NCBI GenBank assembly: GCA_039183375.1
Contig: JBCDBQ010000473.1
Coordinates: 1-6,021, forward strand
Source: Tectiglobus sp039183375
GTDB taxonomy: Bacteria; Pseudomonadota; Alphaproteobacteria; Rhizobiales; Hyphomicrobiaceae
Length of the DNA: 6,021 bases
Direction: 5' to 3'
The notes below the pieces were generated by a model that was given only the letters and a program-made list of their open reading frames with translations, was not told the origin of the DNA and searched no databases. The translations under genes and the position numbers were made by a program. This document shows positions 1-5,664 of the stretch, in pieces. Each line of letters begins with the position of its first letter. Within the stretch, counting starts at the first letter, position 1.

Positions 1-92
1 ATGAAAATGCTACAGGCACTGAACAGTGCGTATAGAACGGCGGCCAAGATGAACAGCGCGAGTGCCTGACGATAGGGTTTTGAAAGACTCAT
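1..92 (-). CDS. gspM: GspM-like T2SS inner-membrane protein, N-terminal fragment cut by window edge
   Basis: Thirty codons are visible, running leftward off the window. The peptide begins MSLSKPYRQALALFILAAVL and continues with a hydrophobic stretch to about residue 28. This is a short basic cytoplasmic tail followed by one membrane helix, the topology expected of GspM, a bitopic inner-membrane protein that partners GspL. The ATG (90-92) overlaps the gspL TGA stop (89-91) as ATGA, so translation is probably coupled to gspL; I see no strong Shine-Dalgarno sequence of its own. The identity rests mainly on position directly after gspL and on the helix, since too little sequence is present for family motifs. 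PilO or another small membrane protein is possible but less likely in this context. Confidence 0.6.
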   Translation of the reverse strand, partial: MSLSKPYRQALALFILAAVLYALFSACSIF

Positions 93-1195
93 AGTTTGTC
101 TACAGACCCCTGACTGATCAAGCTTTCCTCAACCGGTTTGAACTCAAATCTGATTGAGAACTGTTCGTTGCCCGCGCGTCGGTCACTTCGAATAGGAGAT
201 GTGAGCGCGACATTTTCAAACACCGGTGATCCCGATAGCTCCGCAATCAGCGGCGCAGCTGAGGATGCCCGACCGGTCATCACAATAGCATCATCATCTG
301 TATAAAGAGTATCAAGCCAAACGGTATCAGGCAGCGCTCGCGATAGTGTCTCGATCAACAAGAGCGGGGACGTTGCGCTGTGCTTTGCAGTCCTGAGTTC
401 CTGCAGTTGTTGTTTGAGCTGGGATGCTTGGTTTCGAGTGTTGCTAGCGTCGGCGGCCTCAATTCGCACCTTTTGCAGAGCAGCTTCAAGCCTGTCCAAG
501 ACTATTGATTGCCGATGCAACAGCCCACCTAAACACGCGGCGACTCCAGCGATGAGACCAACCGCGAGCGCTGTCTGGCGGCTAACAAGAAAACGTCGCT
601 TGGCGAGCAAAGGGTGTTTCCCAAGATCGAAGCGCGCTTGACCCAGCTTGTTGGGCGATACCGCTCCGTCGACACCGATGTTCAGTGCCTGAACCGATGC
701 AAGAACCGAGTCGATCACTTTCTTTTTCACAAAATAAAACCGTACATTAATGGACGTAGACTGATTGTCTGTCGAGATGATGCTGCTGGCATGATAGACG
801 TCGTCGGTCGAGAACGGCATGGTACGAATGGCTTCAAATCGGGCCAATCGATCGAGTGTTCGTGCAGCAGCTTTCGGGTAGTCGTGGTCCGCGAAAAAGA
901 CCGACTGCTCGCCGCAACTGACAAACACCAGCGGCCGCCGATCTGCCGACGCTTGAAGTTTCAAAAGAGCGTCTTCGACGTCACTCTGCCGCGCCGCGGT
1001 CGTTGAAGAGGCGAGTTCTCTGTCGCCCGAAAAGAGCGACAGTTTCACTTGATCGTCGTCAAACGTGATGACGATTTGACTTCGCTCGACCGGTCTCGGT
1101 CTGAACTGGATGGGAACGAGGCCATAGAGTTCCTGGATCCACCAGTTCCAGAACCAACTGGCTCTCATGAAGAGCGTACGTATGAGACTGTTCAA
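89..1195 (-). CDS. gspL: T2SS inner-membrane platform protein GspL (PilN-like periplasmic domain)
   Basis: The 368-aa product has GspL architecture. It has a Trp-rich N-terminus (W14, W16, W18, W19), a cytoplasmic region to about residue 205, one membrane helix at about 208-226, a charged coiled-coil-like linker at about 228-270, and a PilN/GspL C-terminal ferredoxin-like domain at about 276-352 containing the phrase ALPDTVWLDTL. GspL recruits the GspE ATPase on the cytoplasmic side and pairs with GspM in the membrane. The cytoplasmic part resembles canonical GspL only loosely and the protein is somewhat short for the family, usually near 400 aa. The start chosen is TTG (1193-1195) because GAGG lies 5 nt upstream and an in-frame TAA lies nine codons further upstream. 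An ATG at codon 10 (1166-1168) is the alternative but lacks a ribosome site. The gene is divergent from gspE and overlaps the next gene by 4 nt. Confidence 0.85.
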   Translation of the reverse strand: MNSLIRTLFMRASWFWNWWIQELYGLVPIQFRPRPVERSQIVITFDDDQVKLSLFSGDRELASSTTAARQSDVEDALLKLQASADRRPLVFVSCGEQSVFFADHDYPKAAARTLDRLARFEAIRTMPFSTDDVYHASSIISTDNQSTSINVRFYFVKKKVIDSVLASVQALNIGVDGAVSPNKLGQARFDLGKHPLLAKRRFLVSRQTALAVGLIAGVAACLGGLLHRQSIVLDRLEAALQKVRIEAADASNTRNQASQLKQQLQELRTAKHSATSPLLLIETLSRALPDTVWLDTLYTDDDAIVMTGRASSAAPLIAELSGSPVFENVALTSPIRSDRRAGNEQFSIRFEFKPVEESLISQGSVDKL

Positions 1196-1200
1196 GGGCG

Positions 1201-1204
1201 CCTC
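1201..1204 (-). promoter_or_regulatory. Ribosome binding site for gspL (supports TTG start)
   Basis: On the minus strand GAGG stands 5 nt before the TTG codon at 1195. The internal ATG at 1168 has no purine-rich sequence at a workable distance, so this site favours TTG as the start. Confidence 0.5.
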
Positions 1205-1208
1205 GGCC

Positions 1209-1236
1209 TTGCCACACCCTTAGGTTAGCCAATAAC
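1209..1236 (+). promoter_or_regulatory. Candidate sigma70-type promoter for the gspEFHIJ operon
   Basis: The -35-like TTGCCA (1209-1214, 5 of 6 to TTGACA) is followed after 16 nt by the -10-like AATAAC (1231-1236, 4 of 6 to TATAAT). Transcription would begin near 1243, leaving a leader of only about 20 nt before gspE. The match is moderate, and no other hexamer pair in the gap looks better by eye. Confidence 0.35.
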
Positions 1237-1253
1237 GTGTGTCAGGGTACCCT

Positions 1254-1265
1254 ATGAGGCGATGA
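1254..1265 (+). other. Possible three-codon minicistron (Met-Arg-Arg) overlapping the gspE start
   Basis: The reading ATG-AGG-CGA-TGA ends in a stop that overlaps the gspE ATG as ATGA. AGGG at 1244-1247 is 6 nt from this ATG, a normal ribosome-site distance, but 14 nt from the gspE ATG, which is too far. The arrangement could deliver ribosomes to gspE by termination and re-initiation. It could equally be coincidence, because a 12-nt reading frame carries almost no statistical weight. Confidence 0.2.
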
Positions 1266-2959
1266 AATTGGGCAAAATCGACGCGCAGCTCAGCGACTTC
1301 GAAGCGGGAGCAGACGGTTTTCTCGAATACCTACGCGCCGAAGGCGCGTTGTCGGGGGCGCAATCCGAGCGTGTTCGGCGCACAACCCTGTCGGCGGGCG
1401 TTTCGCCACATATCAGCATCCAACAGCTCGGACTGTTGTCGGAAGAGGAGGTGATGACATTTGTCGGCTCTTATCTCGACATACCAGTCATCAAACGCAG
1501 TGAGCTATCCCTCGCAGGTTTAGAGACGTTTGGTCTGAACATCGGCTATATTCGCCGGACGAAGATCGTGCCTCTTTCCCTCGATGACGATGCTGTCGAC
1601 GTTCTATGCGCTGATCCTTTTGATGAGCGCACCTTCGCAGCGCTTGCATTTCATTTTGAGCGAACCGTGCGCCCTTCGCTCGCCAGTCGTCGTGATGTCG
1701 AGTGGGCCATCGAGGCGCTGTCGCATGCATCAGAGGTTTCGTCCTCTCCTGATGACGACAGCGTCGACATTGAGGCACTCAAGTCGCTTGCTACCGAGCA
1801 GCCGGTCGTGCGCTACGTCAACCGTATTCTCGAATACGCGATTGCTCGCAACGCATCCGATATTCATCTTGAGCCGTGCGAAGGTGGGCTGAATACACGT
1901 CTACGGATCGACGGCGTTCTGGCAGATACTGACCGTCCTGCACCTGGTCTTGCCACCGCCGTGGTGTCCCGCATCAAAATCATGGGCCAGCTCGACATTG
2001 CCGAGCGACGCCTGCCGCAGGATGGCCGAATACGGTTGCGAATTGGAGGCAACGACGTCGATCTCCGACTATCAACTCTACCAACTGTACACGGTGAAAG
2101 TGTCGTTCTCCGGGTGCTCGACCGTTCGAGTGTCTCGTTGGACTTCCCCACGCTTGGCTTCGAAGAGGATGAGCAAAAGAGGCTACTTAGCATTCTCAAT
2201 CGTCCCAACGGTATCTTTTTGGTGACGGGCCCGACCGGCAGCGGTAAGACAACAACGCTGTATACGGCACTCCAGTATCTCAACGACGGAAAGCGCAAGA
2301 TCTTCTCCGTGGAGGACCCGGTAGAGTATCAAGTCGATGGGGTGAACCAGATCCAAGTCCATCAACAGTTGGGCTTATCCTTCGCCAAAGCTCTGCGAGC
2401 AATTCTCCGTCAGGACCCTGACGTTATCATGGTTGGTGAGATTCGCGACCTCGAAACGGCCCAGATAGCGATTCAGGCTGCGCTGACCGGGCACCGCGTT
2501 ATGGCGACATTTCATACCAATTCGGCTGCAAGCGCGATCACGCGGCTGTTGGATATGGGAGTCGATGACTTCCTTCTCGCTTCGGCCATCACGGGGGTGC
2601 TTGGCCAGCGTTTGGTGCGCCGCCTATGCCCTCATTGTGCAGTGCCCGCGCCGACACATGCTCTCCGTCGCGCACTCAGCGCAATCAATCGCGAACAGGT
2701 GGAGCAGCATCAGTTAATGGTGTCGGTCGGGTGCCAACATTGCAGCGGCACGGGATTTCGAGGACGCACCAGCGTTTGCGAAATTCTGCCGATTTCGCGC
2801 GACATACAATCACTCATCATGGACCGCTCGACCGATAGCGTGATTGAACAAGCTGCCCGGTCCAGTGGAATGGAGACCTTGCTCGAAAACGGCGTTGCTA
2901 AATCGCTTCAGGGGCAAACCACGCTTGATGAGGTGTTTGCCATTGCGGAGGGTGCTTGA
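1262..2959 (+). CDS. gspE: T2SS assembly ATPase GspE
   Basis: The 565-aa cytoplasmic secretion ATPase powers pseudopilus assembly. An N-terminal GspE/MshE-type domain lies at about 15-155, a linker at about 157-170, and the catalytic part begins with the ASDIHLEP motif (198-205). The ATPase core has Walker A GPTGSGKTT (323-331), the Asp box SVEDPVEY (349-356), Walker B with DPDVIMVGEIRD (385-396) and the His box TGHRVMATFHTN (409-420). A four-cysteine zinc site (C456, C459, C491, C494; CPHC and CQHC) is typical of GspE/PilB. All catalytic motifs are intact. The ATG at 1262 has GAGG only 2 nt upstream; a TTG at codon 3 (1268) has the same GAGG at 8 nt and is a possible alternative start. The stop abuts the gspF ATG. 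PilB or MshE is the alternative family, but the GspF-H-I-J neighbours settle T2SS. Confidence 0.97.
   Translation: MKLGKIDAQLSDFEAGADGFLEYLRAEGALSGAQSERVRRTTLSAGVSPHISIQQLGLLSEEEVMTFVGSYLDIPVIKRSELSLAGLETFGLNIGYIRRTKIVPLSLDDDAVDVLCADPFDERTFAALAFHFERTVRPSLASRRDVEWAIEALSHASEVSSSPDDDSVDIEALKSLATEQPVVRYVNRILEYAIARNASDIHLEPCEGGLNTRLRIDGVLADTDRPAPGLATAVVSRIKIMGQLDIAERRLPQDGRIRLRIGGNDVDLRLSTLPTVHGESVVLRVLDRSSVSLDFPTLGFEEDEQKRLLSILNRPNGIFLVTGPTGSGKTTTLYTALQYLNDGKRKIFSVEDPVEYQVDGVNQIQVHQQLGLSFAKALRAILRQDPDVIMVGEIRDLETAQIAIQAALTGHRVMATFHTNSAASAITRLLDMGVDDFLLASAITGVLGQRLVRRLCPHCAVPAPTHALRRALSAINREQVEQHQLMVSVGCQHCSGTGFRGRTSVCEILPISRDIQSLIMDRSTDSVIEQAARSSGMETLLENGVAKSLQGQTTLDEVFAIAEGA
2947..2952 (+). promoter_or_regulatory. 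Ribosome binding site for gspF inside the end of gspE
   Basis: GGAGGG lies within the last codons of gspE, 7 nt before the gspF ATG. This fixes the gspF start and suggests that translation of the two genes is coupled. Confidence 0.7.
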
Positions 2960-4171
2960 ATGGCGAGGGTCACATACAACGCACTCGACGCAAGTGGTCG
3001 TGAGGTCACTGGTATTCTTGATACCGCGGACCAACGCTCAGCCCTTGATTTGTTGGACGCCCAAGGACTTATACCGATCGACATCAAGGTGTCTGCGAAC
3101 AATTCGCCTTGGTGGGAACGCGATGTGTTTGGCGGGAGGGCGCGCCTGTCGGACACCGCGATTTTTCTCGATGAGCTGTCGCATTTGCTCTTGTCCAACA
3201 TCGCTCTCGACGACGCGTTGTCGATTATTTCAGACGATGCATCATCACTAGGCGCGGGGATGATCGCCAGCGCTGTATTGGAGCATGTGCGACATGGCGA
3301 GACAGTCTCATCGGCCTTGGAGGCTGAGAACATTCCCATCGGAAGGGCGCGCTTGGCCATAGTGAGAGTGGGCGAGGCTTCCGGCCGCCTGGCTAGCGCT
3401 ATTGATGATGTCGCCAAGGATATCGGCCGAGAACGCGCACTCAGACAAGAGGTTCTCGGGATCTTGTTCTACCCAATCGTTCTTTTGGTGGCGGCGCTTA
3501 GCGCGACGATCTTCATCCTCACCGTCCTGCTGCCATCACTTGAGCCTGTGTTTTTTGATGCCGGCGCGGCATTACCGCCACTGTTGGCCTGGCTTCTGCT
3601 TATCGGCGATGGTTTTCAGCGCTACGGGTTCCAAGTCCTTATCTTGAGCTTCGTCCTTGTCGCTGCACTTACTCAAAGCCGGAGGAGAGAAGGGACGCGG
3701 CTCTGGGTTGATCGTAGGTCTATCCGTCTACCAATTATAGGTGCACTTATTAAAAAAATAGAAACCGCTCGTGTCAACCGTTCATTGGGCGCCCTCATTT
3801 CCAATGGTGTACCCATACCCGAAGCTCTTGCAATATCACAACAGGCCACCACCAACGCCCATGTTGCCCATGCTGTGCGCAGCATGACTGAAGCAGTCAG
3901 GCATGGTGAAAACATTGCGAGTTGCTACGCCAATATGGGCGTGTTCCCGCCACTAGCTTGCCGTCTCGTCAAGATCGGCGAGCGTACGGGCCAGCTTGGG
4001 TCAATGCTGACCCGCAGCGCTGAGATGCTGGATGTACAAAATCAGCGAGACATCAGGCGGTCTATCGCGATTGCAACCCCGGTTCTGACGTTGAGCATTG
4101 GTGTTCTGATCGGCGGCATCGTCCTTGTGGTGATGGACGCGATTCTGAGTGTCAACGATCTGGCTTTCTAA
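2960..4171 (+). CDS. gspF: T2SS inner-membrane platform protein GspF
   Basis: The 403-aa polytopic membrane protein is the normal length for GspF, the platform protein thought to couple ATP-driven motion of GspE to pseudopilin extraction. It starts with the family-typical MARVTYNALDASGREVTGIL. Two T2SF domains follow, each carrying the signature Gly-Glu-x-[ST]-Gly-x-Leu: GEASGRL (138-144) and GERTGQL (340-346). Membrane helices are seen at about 170-192, 206-238 (a hydrophobic stretch with a short polar interruption) and 370-392; the YP pair after the first domain is Y171-P172. The ATG directly follows the gspE TGA with no spacer. The next gene is gspH rather than the usual gspG, which is the clearest sign that the cluster has been rearranged. 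An A7 run (3752-3758) in codons 265-267 is the only notable homopolymer; the frame is intact across it. Confidence 0.96.
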   Translation: MARVTYNALDASGREVTGILDTADQRSALDLLDAQGLIPIDIKVSANNSPWWERDVFGGRARLSDTAIFLDELSHLLLSNIALDDALSIISDDASSLGAGMIASAVLEHVRHGETVSSALEAENIPIGRARLAIVRVGEASGRLASAIDDVAKDIGRERALRQEVLGILFYPIVLLVAALSATIFILTVLLPSLEPVFFDAGAALPPLLAWLLLIGDGFQRYGFQVLILSFVLVAALTQSRRREGTRLWVDRRSIRLPIIGALIKKIETARVNRSLGALISNGVPIPEALAISQQATTNAHVAHAVRSMTEAVRHGENIASCYANMGVFPPLACRLVKIGERTGQLGSMLTRSAEMLDVQNQRDIRRSIAIATPVLTLSIGVLIGGIVLVVMDAILSVNDLAF

Positions 4172-4176
4172 GGAGG
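4171..4176 (+). promoter_or_regulatory. Ribosome binding site for gspH (consensus AGGAGG)
   Basis: A perfect AGGAGG begins on the last base of the gspF stop codon and lies 6 nt before the ATG at 4183. An out-of-frame ATG at 4179 is only 2 nt from it and does not open the pseudopilin frame, so 4183 is the start. This is the strongest ribosome site in the window. Confidence 0.75.
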
Positions 4177-4182
4177 CCATGT

Positions 4183-4656
4183 ATGCGATCCGCAAAAGGC
4201 GACCAACGTGGCTTCACTCTTCTAGAACTGCTGTTTGTCTTGGGCATCGTCGCAGTTGTTCTTGTGCTCGCATCCGCCCGCATCAGGCCATCTGTTGGTG
4301 CTGAGCTGTCGATAGTCGAGGCCAGTGAGAGCCTTGCGTTAAATCTTGCCAGGGCCCGCAACGCTTCGGTGCGCCAGGGCGTCATAACGTCATACAGTTT
4401 AGACATAGAAGATCGATCATTTTACGGACTAAATGACTCGGTCTCACATCGCTATAGGCCAGAGATTGATGTTCGGGCGCGGGTCGCTCGCGATGATCAA
4501 GTTATCCGCGGGGTTGCCACCTTTCGGTTTTGGCCGGACGGATCCTCGACGGGTGGCGAGGTGGTCTTCGAGAACGACGGTGTTCGGTACGTTGTTCGTG
4601 TCGACTGGCTCACAGGTGCTGTTGCTGTAGCGAGGGGGGAAAGTGAAGTCTCGTGA
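4183..4656 (+). CDS. gspH: T2SS minor pseudopilin GspH
   Basis: The 157-aa product has a class III (type IV pilin-like) signal: a basic 10-residue leader ending in Gly, then FTLLELLFVLGIV. The prepilin peptidase would cut after G10, leaving Phe1 and the conserved Glu5 (residue 15). One hydrophobic helix spans about 11-31. The rest matches the GspH domain: an ALNLARARNASVRQG-like helix near 52-66 and, towards the C-terminus, F-x-PDGSSTGG (near 116-125) and VDWLTGAV (140-147), both characteristic of GspH. It is a minor pseudopilin placed below the tip of the pseudopilus. It occupies the position after gspF where gspG normally sits, but the C-terminal domain lacks GspG's calcium-loop signature, so it is not the major subunit. 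It overlaps gspI by 14 nt. Confidence 0.9.
   Translation: MRSAKGDQRGFTLLELLFVLGIVAVVLVLASARIRPSVGAELSIVEASESLALNLARARNASVRQGVITSYSLDIEDRSFYGLNDSVSHRYRPEIDVRARVARDDQVIRGVATFRFWPDGSSTGGEVVFENDGVRYVVRVDWLTGAVAVARGESEVS
4632..4639 (+). promoter_or_regulatory. Ribosome binding site for gspI (supports GTG start)
   Basis: GAGGGGGG within the 3' end of gspH ends 3 nt before GTG at 4643, with the AGGGG core slightly further upstream. No ATG is available before the prepilin cleavage motif, so GTG is the start. Confidence 0.55.
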
Positions 4657-5029
4657 GGGCGGATTCACGCTTCTTGAAGTGCTTTTTTCGTTCGTAATTG
4701 CCGCAAGTGTCTTGGTCGTTTCTATACAGACGTTTGCCAGCGCGGGGCGCGGTATCGCGCGTGTGCAAGAGCGCGAAGCGATGGCGCGTTTGGCCAGGTC
4801 CAGGCTTTATGAAATGGAGGCCTACTTTAGAAACTCAGGTCAAAAGACCCACGCAGGTGTTTGGAGCGGCATCTATGAATGGGGCAGTTCGGTCGAGCGT
4901 ATAGCGGGATCTGCCAGCGATCATGGCCTCTATCGTGTGCGCACGGCCATCGCTCGCCAGCGACCTTCAACGGGACCGATTACCTATGAACTTTCAATGA
5001 TTATCGTCGTATCCGAACACGATGCGTAG
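4643..5029 (+). CDS. gspI: T2SS minor pseudopilin GspI
   Basis: The 128-aa product is the usual size for GspI. It has a short basic leader (MKSREGG) with cleavage expected after G7, then FTLLEVLFSFVIAASVLVV with Glu5 at residue 12. The helix continues with the family-like AREAMARLARSRLYEMEA-style pattern (roughly 44-60), then a small C-terminal domain containing W74 and W80 and a YRVR strand (97-100). GspI is the hub of the pseudopilus tip and binds GspJ and GspK in systems studied. The start is GTG, 14 nt inside gspH, and the stop is overlapped by the gspJ start, so it is embedded in a coupled H-I-J block. Assignment as I rather than another minor pseudopilin rests on size, position between gspH and gspJ, and the helix pattern. 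Confidence 0.88.
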   Translation: MKSREGGFTLLEVLFSFVIAASVLVVSIQTFASAGRGIARVQEREAMARLARSRLYEMEAYFRNSGQKTHAGVWSGIYEWGSSVERIAGSASDHGLYRVRTAIARQRPSTGPITYELSMIIVVSEHDA

Positions 5030-5636
5030 GCACATGAATCGGTCAGAGGGTTTCACCCTGCTTGAGATGTTGGTTGCGCTGTCTGTTTTGGCAGTTTTGT
5101 TTGGGTTCCTTTTTTTGGGGCTGACATGGGGCGCGCGGACCAAGTCGATTGGTCCTGAACTTCGCGTCGACCAGAAGCGAAGTGCGACGATGGATCTTGT
5201 GCATCGTATGCTCTCCCACCAGAAACTCTACTATGAATGGCGGGACAACAGCCCAGCGGCTCCTACATTTGTGGGTTCGGAGAGCACGTTGGAGTTCGTC
5301 ACGACCGCTGGACCGATGTCCGACCAACCGGGGGAAATCCGTGTACGCCTGATCTATCAGCCTGGCTTTTCGGATCCTGTGATCAGTCTACAACGACTAC
5401 CTTTTGAACATGTGACCAGACGAGGACCTGATGTTTGGCAGTCTGCTGAAAGCTATGTGTTGTTTGATGATCTGACCGCCGCGGCGTTCTCCTACTATGG
5501 TGTACGGAGTCGAGATGACGCTGCTGATTGGCATGATGAGTGGTTCGAAACGCACGCACCGATTTTGATTAAATTGGACGTACGTTTCGCCGATAAGCGC
5601 CAGCTGGTGCTGATCGTTCCGGTGGGTGATCAATAA
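5022..5636 (+). CDS. gspJ: T2SS minor pseudopilin GspJ
   Basis: The 204-aa product fits GspJ in length. The leader ends in G10, followed by FTLLEMLVALSVLAVLFGFL with Glu5 at residue 15. The C-terminal domain has features usual for GspJ: a TLEFVTTAGP-like segment at about 89-98, strands around IRVRLIYQ (106-113), FSYYG (156-160) and a W170/W174 pair before the final P-x-x-I-K-L strand. GspJ packs with GspI and GspK at the pseudopilus tip. The ATG at 5022 overlaps the gspI stop by 8 nt; a second in-frame ATG at 5034 would give a 6-residue leader and is equally credible. Neither has a strong ribosome site, so coupling to gspI is likely. The gene ends in tandem stops (TAA-TAG). A gspK gene normally follows but is not found here. 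Confidence 0.9.
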   Translation: MRRHMNRSEGFTLLEMLVALSVLAVLFGFLFLGLTWGARTKSIGPELRVDQKRSATMDLVHRMLSHQKLYYEWRDNSPAAPTFVGSESTLEFVTTAGPMSDQPGEIRVRLIYQPGFSDPVISLQRLPFEHVTRRGPDVWQSAESYVLFDDLTAAAFSYYGVRSRDDAADWHDEWFETHAPILIKLDVRFADKRQLVLIVPVGDQ

Positions 5637-5664
5637 TAGGGTCTCACAGAACCAATTGGCTGCA
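5637..5664. other. 28-bp convergent gap between gspJ and gspG, no terminator seen
   Basis: The stop codons of gspJ (plus) and gspG (minus) are only 28 bp apart. The gap holds the second gspJ stop (TAG, 5637-5639) and an 8-bp palindrome CCAATTGG (5652-5659), but no GC-rich hairpin and no T-run on either strand. Transcription from both sides may therefore run into the opposing gene. Confidence 0.5.

Larger units (their letters stand above)
1196..1261. promoter_or_regulatory. Divergent gspL/gspE intergenic region with palindrome and ACCCT repeats
   Basis: This 66-bp gap is the only place from which both the gspL-gspM and gspE-F-H-I-J units can have a dedicated proximal promoter. It contains a perfect 10-bp palindrome AGGGTACCCT (1244-1253). 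Its half-site ACCCT recurs at 1216-1220, giving three copies of one pentamer (1216-1220, 1244-1248 inverted, 1249-1253). This could be an operator for shared control of both operons; that is inference, and short repeats of this kind can arise by chance. I see no convincing leftward promoter: CTGACA is present on the minus strand (1239-1244 region), but no good -10 hexamer follows at normal spacing. Confidence 0.45.

Noticed and set aside
614..1006. Plus-strand open frame of 130 codons antisense to gspL
   Set aside because: It lies wholly inside gspL, shows no recognisable domain and no ribosome site, and its composition is that of a reversed coding strand.
1864..2298. Minus-strand open frame of 144 codons within gspE
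   Set aside because: It covers the reverse of the Walker A region and is low-complexity Arg/Ser; it is a shadow of the ATPase gene.
2908..3417. Minus-strand open frame of 169 codons across the gspE/gspF junction
   Set aside because: It is opposite well-conserved gspE and gspF sequence, is rich in Ser, Ala and Arg as expected of an antisense shadow, and has no family resemblance.
3752..3758. A7 run in gspF as a possible programmed frameshift site
   Set aside because: The phase is AAA-AAA-A in the gspF frame, which does not fit the X-XXY-YYZ heptamer, and gspF continues normally with conserved sequence on both sides.
5110..5117. T7-G run in gspJ, in phase for a -1 slippage heptamer (T-TTT-TTG)
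   Set aside because: A shift would reach a stop after roughly 14 codons and yield only a truncated helix; no stimulatory structure is evident and gspJ is complete without it.
1262..5636. Type IV pilus or MSHA-type pilus operon instead of T2SS
   Set aside because: The set GspE with C4 zinc site, GspF, GspH with VDWLTG, GspI, GspJ and a GspG with the calcium-loop signature is specific for T2SS; no pilT, pilC/pilM or major pilin with a disulfide loop is present.
5652..5659. CCAATTGG palindrome as a terminator stem between gspJ and gspG
   Set aside because: It has no loop, only four base pairs per arm, and no adjacent T-run on either strand.
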